64,000 nt of DNA from Streptomyces sp. IMTB 2501 (GCF_001953885.1 NZ_MQUS01000035.1:1-64000), one strand, 5' to 3'; shown: positions 1 to 11,100, counted from the stretch's first letter. The notes: generated from the letters alone by a model not told the origin. Numbers and translations are program-made.

Positions 1-32
1 CGCCCGTCGACGGAACGTTCCGTCGACGGGCG
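1..32. repeat. Perfect 32-bp palindrome at the window edge
   Basis: Bases 1-16 are the exact reverse complement of 17-32, with no spacer. It lies 27 bases before the RNase D start, so it may be the terminator hairpin of a gene outside the window or an operator. The sequence alone does not decide between these. Confidence 0.6.
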
Positions 33-59
33 CCGTCCACACACGGATACCCTTGACAG

Positions 60-1352
60 GTGACCGACGCCCAAGACACCGCAGCAGACGGCTCCCTGCG
101 CACCACCGGAGGCACCCCTCCGGACGACGCCGGATCTTCTGTGATGGGGGCGCCGACTCCGCTGCTCGAACCCCGCGAGGGCATTCCGCCCGTGATCGCC
201 GGCGAAACCGCCCTCGCCGAGGTGATCGCCGCCTTCGCTGCGGGCTCCGGCCCGGTCGCCGTCGACGCCGAGCGGGCCTCCGGCTACCGCTACGGCCAGC
301 GCGCCTACCTGGTGCAGCTGCGCCGCCAGGGCGCCGGGAGCGCGCTGATCGACCCGGTGGCCTGCCCTGACCTGTCCGCGCTCGGTGAGGCGCTGTCCGG
401 CGTCGAGTGGGTGCTGCACGCCGCCACCCAGGACCTGCCCTGTCTGCGGGAAATAGGCATGATCCCGGCCCGGCTCTTCGACACGGAGCTGGCCGGCCGG
501 CTCGCCGGGTTCCCCCGGGTCGGCCTCGGCGCCATGGTCGAGAACGTGCTGGGCTTCGTCCTCGAGAAGGGCCACTCCGCCGTCGACTGGTCGACCCGGC
601 CGCTGCCCGAGCCCTGGCTGCGCTATGCCGCGCTCGACGTGGAACTCCTCGTCGACCTGCGCGACGCGCTGGAGAAGGAGCTGGACCGGCAGGGCAAGCT
701 GGAGTGGGCCCTGCAGGAGTTCGACGCGATCGCGGCCGCGCCGCCCGCCGAGCCGAGGAAGGATCCCTGGCGGCGCACGTCGGGCATGCACAAGGTGCGC
801 AGGCGCCGGCAGCTCGGCGTCGTACGGGAGCTGTGGGAGACGCGGGACCGGATCGCGCAGCGCCGGGACGTGTCGCCGGGCAAGGTGCTCAGTGACGCCG
901 CCATCGTGGAGGCGGCGCTGGCTCTTCCGGCCAACGTCCATGCGCTCGCGGCGCTGAACGGGTTCGGGCATCGGATGGGGCGGCGGCAGCTGGAGCAGTG
1001 GCAGACGGCCGTGGACCGTGCGAAGGCTCTGACCGAGTCACAGCTGCCCCAGCCGGGGCAGCCGGTCACCGGACCGCCGCCGCCACGGGCGTGGGCCGAC
1101 AAGGATCCCGCAGCGGCGGCGCGGTTGTCCGCGGCCCGGGCGGGCGTGACGGCTCTCGCCGAGGAGCTCACCATGCCCCAGGAGAACCTGGTGTCCCCGG
1201 ACACGGTCCGGCGTATCTGCTGGGAGCCGCCGAAGGTGGTCGACACCGAGTCCGTGGGGGCCGCGCTGGCGGGATACGGCGCGCGTCCGTGGCAGGTGGA
1301 GCAGGTGACGCCGGTGCTGGTCGCTGCGCTGGCCAAGAACGAGGGTGCCTAA
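60..1352 (+). CDS. rnd: Ribonuclease D family 3'-5' exonuclease with HRDC domain
   Basis: A DEDD-type 3'-5' exoribonuclease, expected in the cytoplasm and acting in RNA 3'-end trimming. The exonuclease fold covers about residues 55-215. Visible signatures are VAVDAERA (Asp/Glu of ExoI), LHAATQDLPCL (ExoII) and YAALDVELLVDL (ExoIII). An HRDC-like nucleic-acid-binding domain follows at about 240-320 (ELWETRDRIAQRRDVSPGKV). A proline-rich linker and a C-terminal helical region bring the protein to 430 residues, typical of the longer actinobacterial form. The start is GTG at 60; no clear Shine-Dalgarno (SD) is seen, so a nearby start is possible. It is followed by 227 bases and then the fadAB operon on the same strand. 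Confidence 0.9.
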   Translation: MTDAQDTAADGSLRTTGGTPPDDAGSSVMGAPTPLLEPREGIPPVIAGETALAEVIAAFAAGSGPVAVDAERASGYRYGQRAYLVQLRRQGAGSALIDPVACPDLSALGEALSGVEWVLHAATQDLPCLREIGMIPARLFDTELAGRLAGFPRVGLGAMVENVLGFVLEKGHSAVDWSTRPLPEPWLRYAALDVELLVDLRDALEKELDRQGKLEWALQEFDAIAAAPPAEPRKDPWRRTSGMHKVRRRRQLGVVRELWETRDRIAQRRDVSPGKVLSDAAIVEAALALPANVHALAALNGFGHRMGRRQLEQWQTAVDRAKALTESQLPQPGQPVTGPPPPRAWADKDPAAAARLSAARAGVTALAEELTMPQENLVSPDTVRRICWEPPKVVDTESVGAALAGYGARPWQVEQVTPVLVAALAKNEGA

Positions 1353-1381
1353 CCGCCGTAGGGCTTGATCGCGTTCGGCGC

Positions 1382-1433
1382 CCGCGGGTCGTTCGTGGTC
1401 GCTCGCGCGGTTCCCCGCGCCCCTTCGGGGCGC
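1382..1433 (-). repeat. GC-rich intergenic repeat, copy 1
   Basis: Read on the minus strand it contains GAAGGGGCGCGGGGAACCGC followed by GCGAGC and CCACGAAC. Close copies occur at 16557-16612 (plus) and 46577-46640 (minus, inside the 5' end of a coding sequence). This is a recurrent Streptomyces intergenic sequence of unknown function; the GCCCC/GGGGC flanks can form a hairpin. Confidence 0.65.
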
Positions 1434-1510
1434 CACCGACGTCGAGATCAAGCCATGCCGCACGCCGCCGTGGTGTGACCTTCACCGCTACGGCGGAGAG
1501 GGCTGGGCAG

Positions 1511-1553
1511 CTACATTACTCGCAAGTAGCATGGGCTTAAGCAAGCGCTCAGC
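1511..1553. promoter_or_regulatory. Candidate TetR-type operators upstream of fadAB
   Basis: Two dyad-like elements lie directly before the fadA SD. TTACTCGCAAGTAG is at 1516-1529 (arms TTACT/AGTAG). TTAAGCAAGCGCTCAGC is at 1537-1553, with an AGCGCT core and a good left half-site of the AGCAAGCGCTTGCT kind that I associate with fatty-acid-degradation regulators. The assignment is inference from sequence form and position. Confidence 0.4.
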
Positions 1554-1579
1554 GTCCCGCACCCTGGAGGAGAGCCATC

Positions 1580-2793
1580 GTGCCTCGTACCGTCAGGGAC
1601 GTCGTCTTCGTCGACGGCGTCCGCACCCCCTTCGGCAAGGCGGGCCCGAAGGGCATCTACCACGAGACCCGCGCCGACGACCTCGTCGTGAAGGCGATCC
1701 GGGAGCTGCTGCGCCGCAACCCCGGTCTGGACCCGAAGAAGATCGACGAGGTCGCCATCGCCGCGACCACGCAGATCGGTGACCAGGGCCTGACCCTCGG
1801 TCGTACGGCCGGCATCCTCGCCGGTCTCCCCCAGTCCGTCCCGGGCTACTCGATCGACCGCATGTGTGCCGGCGCCCTCACCGCCGTCACCACCACCGCC
1901 GGCTCCATCGCCTTCGGCGCCTACGACGCCGTCATCGCCGGTGGCGTCGAGCACATGGGCCGTCACCCGATGGGCGAGGGCGTGGACCCGAACCCGCGGT
2001 TCGTGAGCGAGAAGCTGGTCGACGAGTCCGCCCTGTTCATGGGCATGACCGCGGAGAACCTGCACGACCGCTACCCGCAGATCACCAAGCTGCGCGCCGA
2101 CGAGTACGCGGTGCGCTCGCAGGAGAAGGCCGCCAAGGCGTACGCCAACGGCAAGATCCAGCAGGACCTGGTGCCGATCTCGGTGCGCCGGACGAACGCG
2201 GAGGCCGGCGAGACCGGCTGGGGCCTGGTGACGGCCGACGAGCCGATGCGCCCGGGCACCACCCTGGAGAGCCTGTCCGGCCTCAAGACCCCGTTCCGCG
2301 TCCACGGCCGGGTCACGGCCGGTAACGCGGCCGGTCTGAACGACGGTGCGACCGCCTCGATCATCGCCTCCGAGGACTTCGCCCGCGAGAACAACCTGCC
2401 GGTCAAGATGCGCCTCGTCTCGTACGCCTTCGCGGGCGTCGAGCCGGAGGTCATGGGCTACGGCCCGATCCCGGCGACCGAGAAGGCCCTTGCCAAGGCG
2501 GGGCTGGGCATCGGTGACATCGGTCTGTTCGAGATCAACGAGGCCTTCGCCGTGCAGGTGCTGGCCTTCCTCGACCACTACGGCATCGCGGACGACGACG
2601 CGCGCGTCAACCAGTACGGCGGCGCGATCGCCTACGGTCACCCGCTGGCCTCGTCGGGTGTGCGTCTGATGACGCAGCTGGCCCGCCAGTTCGAGGAGCA
2701 GCCGAACGTCCGCTACGGCCTGACCACCATGTGCGTCGGCTTCGGCATGGGCGCGACGGTCATCTGGGAGAACCCGCACTTCGAGGGGGACAA

Positions 2794-2797
<4 letters not shown>
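1580..2797 (+). CDS. fadA: Acetyl-CoA C-acyltransferase (thiolase), beta-oxidation
   Basis: A thiolase of 405 residues that cleaves 3-ketoacyl-CoA with CoA, the last step of beta-oxidation. The nucleophilic Cys is in SIDRMCAGALTAV (about residue 95). The C-terminal catalytic pair is in GGAIAYGHPLASSG (His) and TTMCVGFGMGATV (Cys). The GTG start at 1580 has an SD (GGAGGAGAG) six bases upstream. Its stop overlaps the GTG start of fadB by four bases, so the two subunits of the beta-oxidation complex are translationally coupled. Operator-like dyads sit just upstream. Confidence 0.95.
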
Positions 2798-4923
<2,126 letters not shown>

Positions 4924-4937
4924 CGCTTCGCTGATCA

Positions 4938-4981
4938 ACGCCGGGTGCCCGCACTCCTGTCGGGGTGCGGGCACCCGGCGT
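4938..4981 (+). terminator. Terminator hairpin after fadAB
   Basis: A 17-bp perfect stem (4938-4954 with 4965-4981) around a 10-base loop, starting 15 bases after the fadB stop. There is no U tract, as is common in Streptomyces. Confidence 0.8.
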
Positions 4982-5404
4982 CCGCGTTCCGGGGGCTCCG
5001 CCCCCGCACCCCCGTATCGGCTGCGACACCCGTGCGTCCACGGGGAGTCGAGGGCCCGACTCGGTCCGGTCCACCGGGCACCGTGGCCGTCGAGTGCGCG
5101 GCGAACCTCCGGGACCGGTCCGGAACCGGCCGAGGGGAGCGCGGTGACCGGCTCGCCGCCGGGACGCCAGGCGCACAGGTCGTCCGAGGAGTCGGTGCGG
5201 CAGAGGGTCGTAGGGTGAGGGCCGGCGGGGCGCCCGCCTGCTCCTGGCGCCGGTCGTACCGCTCGATGAGGCGGGACTCCCCCGTGACCGCCGCGAGCCC
5301 GTCGCACCTCGCGGCCCTTGAGGTTCCGCCAAGTCCCCAGCGCCCTTCTCCTTCTGCGCGAGCAGCCGTACCCCGCCCTGGCACGGCCCTGTGCGCCCGG
5401 CTGC
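4982..5404. other. Gene-poor interval between fadB and the NlpC/P60 gene
   Basis: Contains a short GC hairpin (GGGGGCTCCGCCCCC, about 4992-5006) of a kind scattered through Streptomyces genomes. On the minus strand about 5030-5230 has a coding-like third-position GC bias, but it lacks a plausible start, an SD or a recognisable domain. No gene is called. Confidence 0.4.
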
Positions 5405-6457
5405 TCACAGCCGCTTCGCGCTGCGGAACAGCCCGGCGTAGAAGCCGTTGCCGTCGAGGCGCGAGACACCGCCCTGGTCGCCGATGGTGGGGCCGTTCTG
5501 CTCCTTGCGGCTGGAGATGAAGACCTTGTGGCCCTCGGTGTCCGGGCCGAGGTAGATCGCGGAGTGGTCCATGTGGTCGGCGGTGCGGTGGTCCATCTTG
5601 AAGAACAGCAGATCGCCGGGCTGCAGGACGTCGGTGTTCTTCGGCCGCACGTACCAGGGGCCCGGGCCCTGGAGCTTGATGATGTCCACGCCCTCCTTGC
5701 CGCGGGCCATGCCGTCCGCGGTGCGCGGCAGCCCGTCGCCGTGGGTGTTGTCGGACATCAGCGGGTAGCGGGCCCGGTAGCCGTAGACCAGGCGCAGATA
5801 GCCGGAGCAGTCCACGGAGCGCAGGCGGTCCTTCTGCGGGTACACCGTGACGCCGTCCCGGAAGGTGTACGGGATGCCCAGGTAGTCGTAGAAGTCGGTC
5901 TGCTCGTAGCGGTCGACGCCGTCGGCCTTGAGGGGACCGTAGTTCGCGTGGCCGGCGTACTGGATGCCCTGGTCGTCCTTCTTGACCGGGGCGCCCTGGG
6001 TGTACTGGAAGGCGAACGCGAAGACGTCGTCCTCCTCGCTCCCGTAGTACTGCTTGAACCAGTCCTTGAACCACTGCTGCTTCTCGGCCCCCTTGGTCCA
6101 TGTCTCCGGCGTGAGGCGGACCCAGTCGTCGGTGACCACCTTGGTGGTGGTGTTGGCGGGCTCGCCGAAGGTCCGCGTCGGGCCCTTGAGGGTGGCCGTA
6201 CGGGCGCCGTCCGTGAAGGTGGCGATGACCGCGCCCTTGCCGTCGCGCAGCACCGAGCGCGCCGGGTTGTTCAGCCGCTCCCAGGTCTGCTTGCCGCTCG
6301 CCCCGCCCAGGCCGTTCGGGTTCTCGGTGATCGTCCGGGTGGCCGGGAGCTTCGCCTTCTCGTCCTTGCGCAGCTCGTAGGTGAAGTAGGCGCTGCCCGC
6401 GAGCAGGGCCAGGACCGTCACCGCGTGGACGACGGGGCGGCCTTTGCGCTTCGGCAT
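5405..6457 (-). CDS. NlpC/P60-type cysteine peptidase, membrane anchored
   Basis: A 350-residue protein with an N-terminal membrane anchor (about residues 8-26, HAVTVLALLAGSAYFTYEL) and a C-terminal NlpC/P60-like domain. The catalytic Cys is Cys217 in VDCSGYLRL and the His is His298 in MDHSAIYLG; GDLLFFK is the usual strand before it. The central region (60-200) is not recognised. Enzymes of this fold cut gamma-glutamyl bonds in peptidoglycan or poly-gamma-glutamate. Being the last gene of a PgsB-PgsC operon, it may hydrolyse, release or attach the polymer (inference). The ATG start has GGAG seven bases upstream. The gap to pgsC is 35 bases. Confidence 0.85.
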   Translation of the reverse strand: MPKRKGRPVVHAVTVLALLAGSAYFTYELRKDEKAKLPATRTITENPNGLGGASGKQTWERLNNPARSVLRDGKGAVIATFTDGARTATLKGPTRTFGEPANTTTKVVTDDWVRLTPETWTKGAEKQQWFKDWFKQYYGSEEDDVFAFAFQYTQGAPVKKDDQGIQYAGHANYGPLKADGVDRYEQTDFYDYLGIPYTFRDGVTVYPQKDRLRSVDCSGYLRLVYGYRARYPLMSDNTHGDGLPRTADGMARGKEGVDIIKLQGPGPWYVRPKNTDVLQPGDLLFFKMDHRTADHMDHSAIYLGPDTEGHKVFISSRKEQNGPTIGDQGGVSRLDGNGFYAGLFRSAKRL

Positions 6458-6492
6458 GGTGGGGGCTCCAGGAGTGCGTGGATACGGGCGGT

Positions 6493-6975
6493 TCAGGCGG
6501 TCGGCATGGCGCCGAGGAGGATGCCGGAGGTCAGCACCACGTAGGTGGCGAGGGTGACCGAGCCGACGGACAGCAGGGTCGCGCCCTTGGGCTGGCGGAC
6601 CAGCTGGTAGCCGATCAGGCCGGGGACGATGAAGCCGAGCGTCTGGTTCGCGTACAGCAGCGGGAACTCCCTCTGCAGCACGATGATCACGGTGGCCTGG
6701 ATGAGCACGCCGCTGAGTACGACGGCCGCGAAGAGCCGCTTGCCGTACAGGATCACGAACTTCTGCAGGAGCAGCGTGGCGAGGTAGGTCAGGACGGTCA
6801 CACCGACGACGAGCGCGGCGCGCTGCAGGTCCTCGATGAGCGTGAGGGCGAGCCAGCCCGGAGTGATCATGCCGCCCGGCGACAGGTTGGTCGTCAGGTA
6901 GCACATGAGCGAGAACATCAGTCCCAGGCCGATGCCGATCGCGGCGATCTCGGGGGTGAGGACGGAGGGGATCAA
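6493..6975 (-). CDS. pgsC: Poly-gamma-glutamate synthesis membrane protein PgsC/CapC family
   Basis: A small polytopic membrane protein of 160 residues with about four to five hydrophobic segments and the family's early motif SPGGMITPGWLALTL. In Bacillus, PgsC/CapC partners the ligase PgsB/CapB to make and export poly-gamma-glutamate. I chose TTG at 6975. It has GGAG seven bases upstream and overlaps the pgsB stop (TTGA), and the protein then begins MIPSVLTPEIAAIGIG, like other members. The longer GTG start at 6999 has no SD. It sits in an operon with the sensor, pgsB and the NlpC/P60 gene. Confidence 0.88.
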   Translation of the reverse strand: MIPSVLTPEIAAIGIGLGLMFSLMCYLTTNLSPGGMITPGWLALTLIEDLQRAALVVGVTVLTYLATLLLQKFVILYGKRLFAAVVLSGVLIQATVIIVLQREFPLLYANQTLGFIVPGLIGYQLVRQPKGATLLSVGSVTLATYVVLTSGILLGAMPTA

Positions 6976-8555
6976 CGCGGTTCTCCAGGGCTGTGCCACT
7001 GCCGGCTGTCGTCGGCGGAGGGCTGGGGCGGGACACGGGGTTCGAACAGACCGCGGGACCGGGGCTGTTCGGCCGCCGGTCCGTCGTCGCCGGGTGCCTG
7101 GGGCACGGCGGGAGCGGGCCGGTCGCCGTGGTGTGCCCGCGGCTCGGTCCAGGTGTCGTGCGAGGTCGTGTACGACGTCTCGTACGAGGTCTGTGCGGGG
7201 AGCTGCGGGACGTACGGCTGCGCCTGCGCGTACCGCGCCTCGTACGCCTCCGGGTAGCGCTGGTAGGGGTCGGTGCGGGGGACGTACAGCTGCATCGTCT
7301 CGACGTGCCCGACGACGGCGGGTGCCGCATCGGCGCGGCCGACCGGGGGCGCGGCGGCGGGGTCGTCCGCACTCTCGTCGGGCGGCAGTTCGGCGAGGTG
7401 CTCCAGCAGGACCTCGCCCTGGCCGTGGATGTTGCCGATCGCGACCAGCGAGGTGTCGGGGCCGAGCCGGTCCAGCAGCTCGGCCATGAACTCCTCGGGG
7501 TCGCGCTTGTCGCCGCCGAGGTCGACGGCGCGGGAGCGGAACTCGGCCGGGATGGCGTCGATGGCGGACTTGGCAGGATGGCCGATGACGAAGACGCGCT
7601 CGGGGTCGAGGCCGGGGATGATCTCGCCCATCTGCCCGTTGCGTTCGACGCGGTCGGGGCGGCAGTTGATGACCACGTTGAGCGGGCGGTGGATGGCGCC
7701 GAGGTCCAGCAGCTGGTTGATGTTCATCAGCGTCGACTCGGGGTCGTTGGCCGCGAAGACGTTGGCGAAGCGCAGCCTCTTGCCCTCGGGCGTCAGACAG
7801 CGCTCGACGGAGAGGACACCGGGGTCCGGCGGGGCGTCGTACATGCCCTGCAGGGCCGTCTCGCGGTCGACGCCGAGGAGTTCGGCGACGGTGAGGGCGA
7901 TGGCCACGTTCTCCTTGAAGGTGAACCAGCTGAATCCGCGCAGCTCCTCGTCGGTGACCGTCTCGGGATCGGCGTAGACCAGCTTGCAGTTACGGGCGTC
8001 CGCCTCCTTCTGCAGGATGTGGAAGCGGTCCTTCTCGGCGGTGACGCAGATGCCGTCCTCGGGCATCGAGCGGCACAGCGAGCGGGCCACGTCGTCGAGG
8101 GTGGGACCCATCTCGGCGAGGTGGTCCTCGCGGACGTTGCACAGCACGCCGATGGTGGAGCGGATCAGCTTGGACTGGTTGATCTCCTGCAGGGCCGGCA
8201 TGACGGCCATGCACTCCATGACCAGCGCGTCCGGCTTGTACGCGGCGGCACGCCGCACGATGCCGATCTGCTCGACCACGTTGGCGATGCCGAACTTGCG
8301 GTAGACCGGCTCCTCGGTGGCGTCCGGGTGGATGAACCGGGCCGCGGTGCCGGTGGTCTTGGCGACGGTGACCAGGTCGCCGCCGCGCAGTGCGCCCGCG
8401 CACAGCCGGGTGATGGAGGACTTGCCGCGGATGCCGTTGACCAGGACCCGGGTGGGGATGTGTTCCAGGTTGACGAAGTGCCGCCGCTGTTCCACGACGC
8501 CCGCTATGAGCAGGATCGCGCAGCCGACCAGCAGCACGGTGTAGAGGAAGAGCAC
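6972..8555 (-). CDS. pgsB: Poly-gamma-glutamate synthase PgsB/CapB (Mur-ligase-like)
   Basis: An ATP-dependent amide ligase of the Mur-ligase superfamily, 527 residues. There is an N-terminal membrane helix (about 2-20), a nucleotide-binding loop (VNGIRGKSSITRL, about 39-51), and the conserved segments KFGIANVVEQIGIV, MECMAVMPALQEIN and NVREDHLAEMG. The catalytic core ends near residue 390. About 135 further residues form a low-complexity Pro/Ala/Tyr/Gln tail that Bacillus PgsB lacks. GTG start; its distance from the upstream sensor stop is six bases, so they are probably cotranscribed. No PgsA/CapA gene is present in the window. The polymer made is unknown. Confidence 0.9.
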   Translation of the reverse strand: MLFLYTVLLVGCAILLIAGVVEQRRHFVNLEHIPTRVLVNGIRGKSSITRLCAGALRGGDLVTVAKTTGTAARFIHPDATEEPVYRKFGIANVVEQIGIVRRAAAYKPDALVMECMAVMPALQEINQSKLIRSTIGVLCNVREDHLAEMGPTLDDVARSLCRSMPEDGICVTAEKDRFHILQKEADARNCKLVYADPETVTDEELRGFSWFTFKENVAIALTVAELLGVDRETALQGMYDAPPDPGVLSVERCLTPEGKRLRFANVFAANDPESTLMNINQLLDLGAIHRPLNVVINCRPDRVERNGQMGEIIPGLDPERVFVIGHPAKSAIDAIPAEFRSRAVDLGGDKRDPEEFMAELLDRLGPDTSLVAIGNIHGQGEVLLEHLAELPPDESADDPAAAPPVGRADAAPAVVGHVETMQLYVPRTDPYQRYPEAYEARYAQAQPYVPQLPAQTSYETSYTTSHDTWTEPRAHHGDRPAPAVPQAPGDDGPAAEQPRSRGLFEPRVPPQPSADDSRQWHSPGEPR

Positions 8556-8561
8556 GGGTGA

Positions 8562-10868
8562 TCAGTTCCTTGTGTACTGCTCGGACGGGGGTGGGGACGG
8601 GGTGCGGCGGGGCTGCCGGCGGCTCTGGTCCTGCAGTTGCCGCCGGATGAGTTCCAGGGAGCGGGTGACGGCGCCGACCTCGTCGTGGTGCTGTGGGAAG
8701 AGCACCGTCCTGCGGTCGCCTGCGGCCAGCGCCTCGGCGCGGTCGGCCAGGTTGCTCAGCGGCCGGGCCACCACGATGTGCAGCCAGCCCAGGCAGGCGA
8801 CGGCCGCGGCGGCGCCGAGCAGACCGGCGAGGACGGTGCGGTTCCGGGCGTCGTACTCGGGGATGGCGAGCCGGTCCACGGGCTGCCAGCTGACCACGCT
8901 CCAGCGCAGCGACTCGGCCGAGCCGCTGCCGGAGAACGGCGCGGCGGCAGCGATCCGTATCCCGTTCTGGCGGTACAGCACACCGTGGGGCCGCGCCTTC
9001 TTGCCGAGCCGCTGGGCGCCGGCCGCGACCAGGTCCTTCAGGTGCTGGTCGGGCAGCGACTGGAAGGCGAGGAAGCCGGTGTTGCCGGCGATGACCCGGT
9101 GCCGGTCGTCCACGAGCCGGACCACGCCGAGACCCGGCCGGGTCAGCAGCGCGTTGAAGAACTCGACGCGGAACTCGCCGACCAGCTGGGCCCCGCTACG
9201 GCCGGGGATCTCGGCGGCGGCGACGACCACGGGTTCCTTGCCGCCGTGGCCCAGCAGCCTGAGGGGCTTGCCGGAGACGCGGTCCGACTTGATCACCTTC
9301 GGGTCCTTGCCCTCGCGGGCCTGGATGTCGCCGCGGGAGTCGACGACGTAGAGGGAGCGGTAGCGCCTGTTCTCGTTGTAGGTGTGCTCCAGCACCTCCT
9401 TCATGGCCTCGGGTGAGGTCTTGTCGCCGATGAGGGAGGCGACCGACTCCAGGTCGGCGTCCCCCTCGTTGAGCGCGCGGCGTACCCGGTCGCTGAGCGT
9501 GTCGGTGCGTTCGCGCTGGTCGTTGACGAGTTGCCGGGGTACGTCGGCCGTGCTGTCGGCGCGGTTGACCAGCAGCATCAGCGGTGCGGACCAGGCGAGC
9601 AGCAGGGCCGCACAGGCCGCGAGGAGGGCGCCGGTGCCCACCCGGCGCGGCCCGGTCGGGCGCCCGGCGGGGCCGGTGGCCTCGGCGCTCTCGCCGAGCA
9701 GCTGGCGGCGCAGCCGCTCCAGGGCGCCGCCGATGCGGTGGGCCTCGCCGTAGCCGGGGACGATGACGGGCCGGGTCAGATCGCCGCGGGTGAGCCGGCG
9801 GGACTCCAGGAACAGCCGGATGAGCGGGCGTTGCACGGTGCCCAGCAGCACCGCCACGGCCAGTGCGCCGACGAGGAGCAGCGTGCCGCCCGCCGCCAGT
9901 CCGAACACCGGGGACTGGGTTCCGCCGGACTTCTCGGTCACCTTGACCATGGCGACCACGGACAGCCCGAGCCCGCCGGCGGTGGTGGTGTCGCCGGGCT
10001 CGGCCGCGGCGAGGGTGGCGTAGCCGGCGACGGACCGGTCGCCGGCCCGTTTCCCGCCGAGCAGGCTGCCACTGACCCCCGGGTAGCCGCCGGTGCCGGG
10101 CTCCTTGCTGCTGCGCGGATCCTGCTCCGCCTTGCGGGCGGCCCGCTGGGCGAAGTCCTTGAGCTGCTTGGTGGAGTCCTTGATGTCCTCGCGGTCGGCG
10201 CTGTTGCGCGCCGACTCCGGTTCGGCGATGCCGTCGCCGCTGAGGATCGCGCCGTCCGAGTCGGCCACGGCGATGGAGCGGAACCGGCCGAGGCTGATGC
10301 CGGGGAACTTCAGGTTCCGGGAGGCGACCAGCAGCAACTGGGGTTTGTCCGGCCAGGTCAGCAGCCCGAAGGACAGCAGCCGTACCTCGCCGTTCCTCAT
10401 CCGCACCATGCGCGGGGTCAGCCCGTCCTCGCCCTTGAGCGAGGAGAGGTCCACGGAGGTCAGCGGCACCGTCTCACCGCGGGCCGCGACCAGCTTGCCG
10501 GTGCGGATCTCGACGACGGCGGTGCCCATCCACTTCTGGTAGGTGCTGCCGAGCTTGTCGAGGACCGCGTCACCGGAGACCGGCTGCCCGGCGCCGAACA
10601 GCGCGGCGGAGCGGGTGACGTCGGTGACGGACTCGTCGATGGAGGCGCGCAGCGCAACGGCGCCGTCCTCCGCGAAGTGCTGCTGGGACGTCATGACCGC
10701 CCTCGGCACGCCGGCGTCGTCGACACGGCCGAGCACGAGTGCCGTGATGCCGGCGAGCGTCAGCAGCAGCGCCGAGAGGACCGCGATCGGTGGGCGTATG
10801 CCGCCGATCAGTGACATGTCGGCTCGGCGACGGGCTCGGTGCTGCCGCGCCGGGGGCGATGACGCCAC
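8562..10868 (-). CDS. Membrane sensor with two Cache-HAMP modules and no output domain
   Basis: A 768-residue protein made of two similar halves. Each has a transmembrane helix, an extracytoplasmic Cache-like region, a second helix and a HAMP-like segment. The first HAMP lies at about 345-400 (QRPLIRLFLESRRLTRGDLT), the second at about 700-755 (ARPLSNLADRAEALAAGDRR). There is no kinase, GGDEF, methyl-accepting or phosphatase domain; the C-terminus ends in a short basic Arg/Pro tail. The GTG start at 10868 has AGAGGA seven bases upstream; the ATG at 10817 lacks an SD. As first gene of the pgsBC operon it may sense the envelope and regulate polymer synthesis by protein contact (inference). Confidence 0.8.
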   Translation of the reverse strand: MASSPPARQHRARRRADMSLIGGIRPPIAVLSALLLTLAGITALVLGRVDDAGVPRAVMTSQQHFAEDGAVALRASIDESVTDVTRSAALFGAGQPVSGDAVLDKLGSTYQKWMGTAVVEIRTGKLVAARGETVPLTSVDLSSLKGEDGLTPRMVRMRNGEVRLLSFGLLTWPDKPQLLLVASRNLKFPGISLGRFRSIAVADSDGAILSGDGIAEPESARNSADREDIKDSTKQLKDFAQRAARKAEQDPRSSKEPGTGGYPGVSGSLLGGKRAGDRSVAGYATLAAAEPGDTTTAGGLGLSVVAMVKVTEKSGGTQSPVFGLAAGGTLLLVGALAVAVLLGTVQRPLIRLFLESRRLTRGDLTRPVIVPGYGEAHRIGGALERLRRQLLGESAEATGPAGRPTGPRRVGTGALLAACAALLLAWSAPLMLLVNRADSTADVPRQLVNDQRERTDTLSDRVRRALNEGDADLESVASLIGDKTSPEAMKEVLEHTYNENRRYRSLYVVDSRGDIQAREGKDPKVIKSDRVSGKPLRLLGHGGKEPVVVAAAEIPGRSGAQLVGEFRVEFFNALLTRPGLGVVRLVDDRHRVIAGNTGFLAFQSLPDQHLKDLVAAGAQRLGKKARPHGVLYRQNGIRIAAAAPFSGSGSAESLRWSVVSWQPVDRLAIPEYDARNRTVLAGLLGAAAAVACLGWLHIVVARPLSNLADRAEALAAGDRRTVLFPQHHDEVGAVTRSLELIRRQLQDQSRRQPRRTPSPPPSEQYTRN

Positions 10869-11100
10869 AGGACGGTCCTCTCTTGACTGTGGTCCGGATG
10901 CACTGAAGGTAAGAAGGCATCCGGAAACCTCAGATAGATAAGAGGAGGGTTAAGTTGCCGTAAGTCGTACGTGATCTAGGCAACATTGCTTAACTGATGA
11001 ACAAGTTAAGACAAATGCCCCACCCGTCAGGGCAGCGGGGTCAGCAGGGACAGCAGGGTCCGGCCACGGCGTCCGTTCACCAAGATATCTTGGTACAACC
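10869..11100. promoter_or_regulatory. AT-rich divergent promoter region of the pgs locus
   Basis: Between the sensor gene and the divergent exported-protein gene. It has unusually low GC and three dyads: GTTGCC/GGCAAC (10954-10959 with 10979-10984), CTTAAC/GTTAAG (10989-10994 with 11005-11010), and a perfect palindrome at 11079-11094. This looks like a densely regulated bidirectional promoter. Confidence 0.5.
11079..11094. promoter_or_regulatory. Perfect 16-bp palindromic operator candidate
   Basis: ACCAAGATATCTTGGT is self-complementary over all 16 bases and ends six bases before the ATG at 11101, where an SD would normally lie. A dimeric repressor bound here would block initiation. The cognate regulator is not in the neighbourhood. 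Confidence 0.55.

Noticed and set aside
5030..5230. Minus-strand stretch with coding-like third-position GC
   Set aside because: No credible start, SD, conserved motif or known domain could be recognised; a decayed fragment is possible but unsupported.
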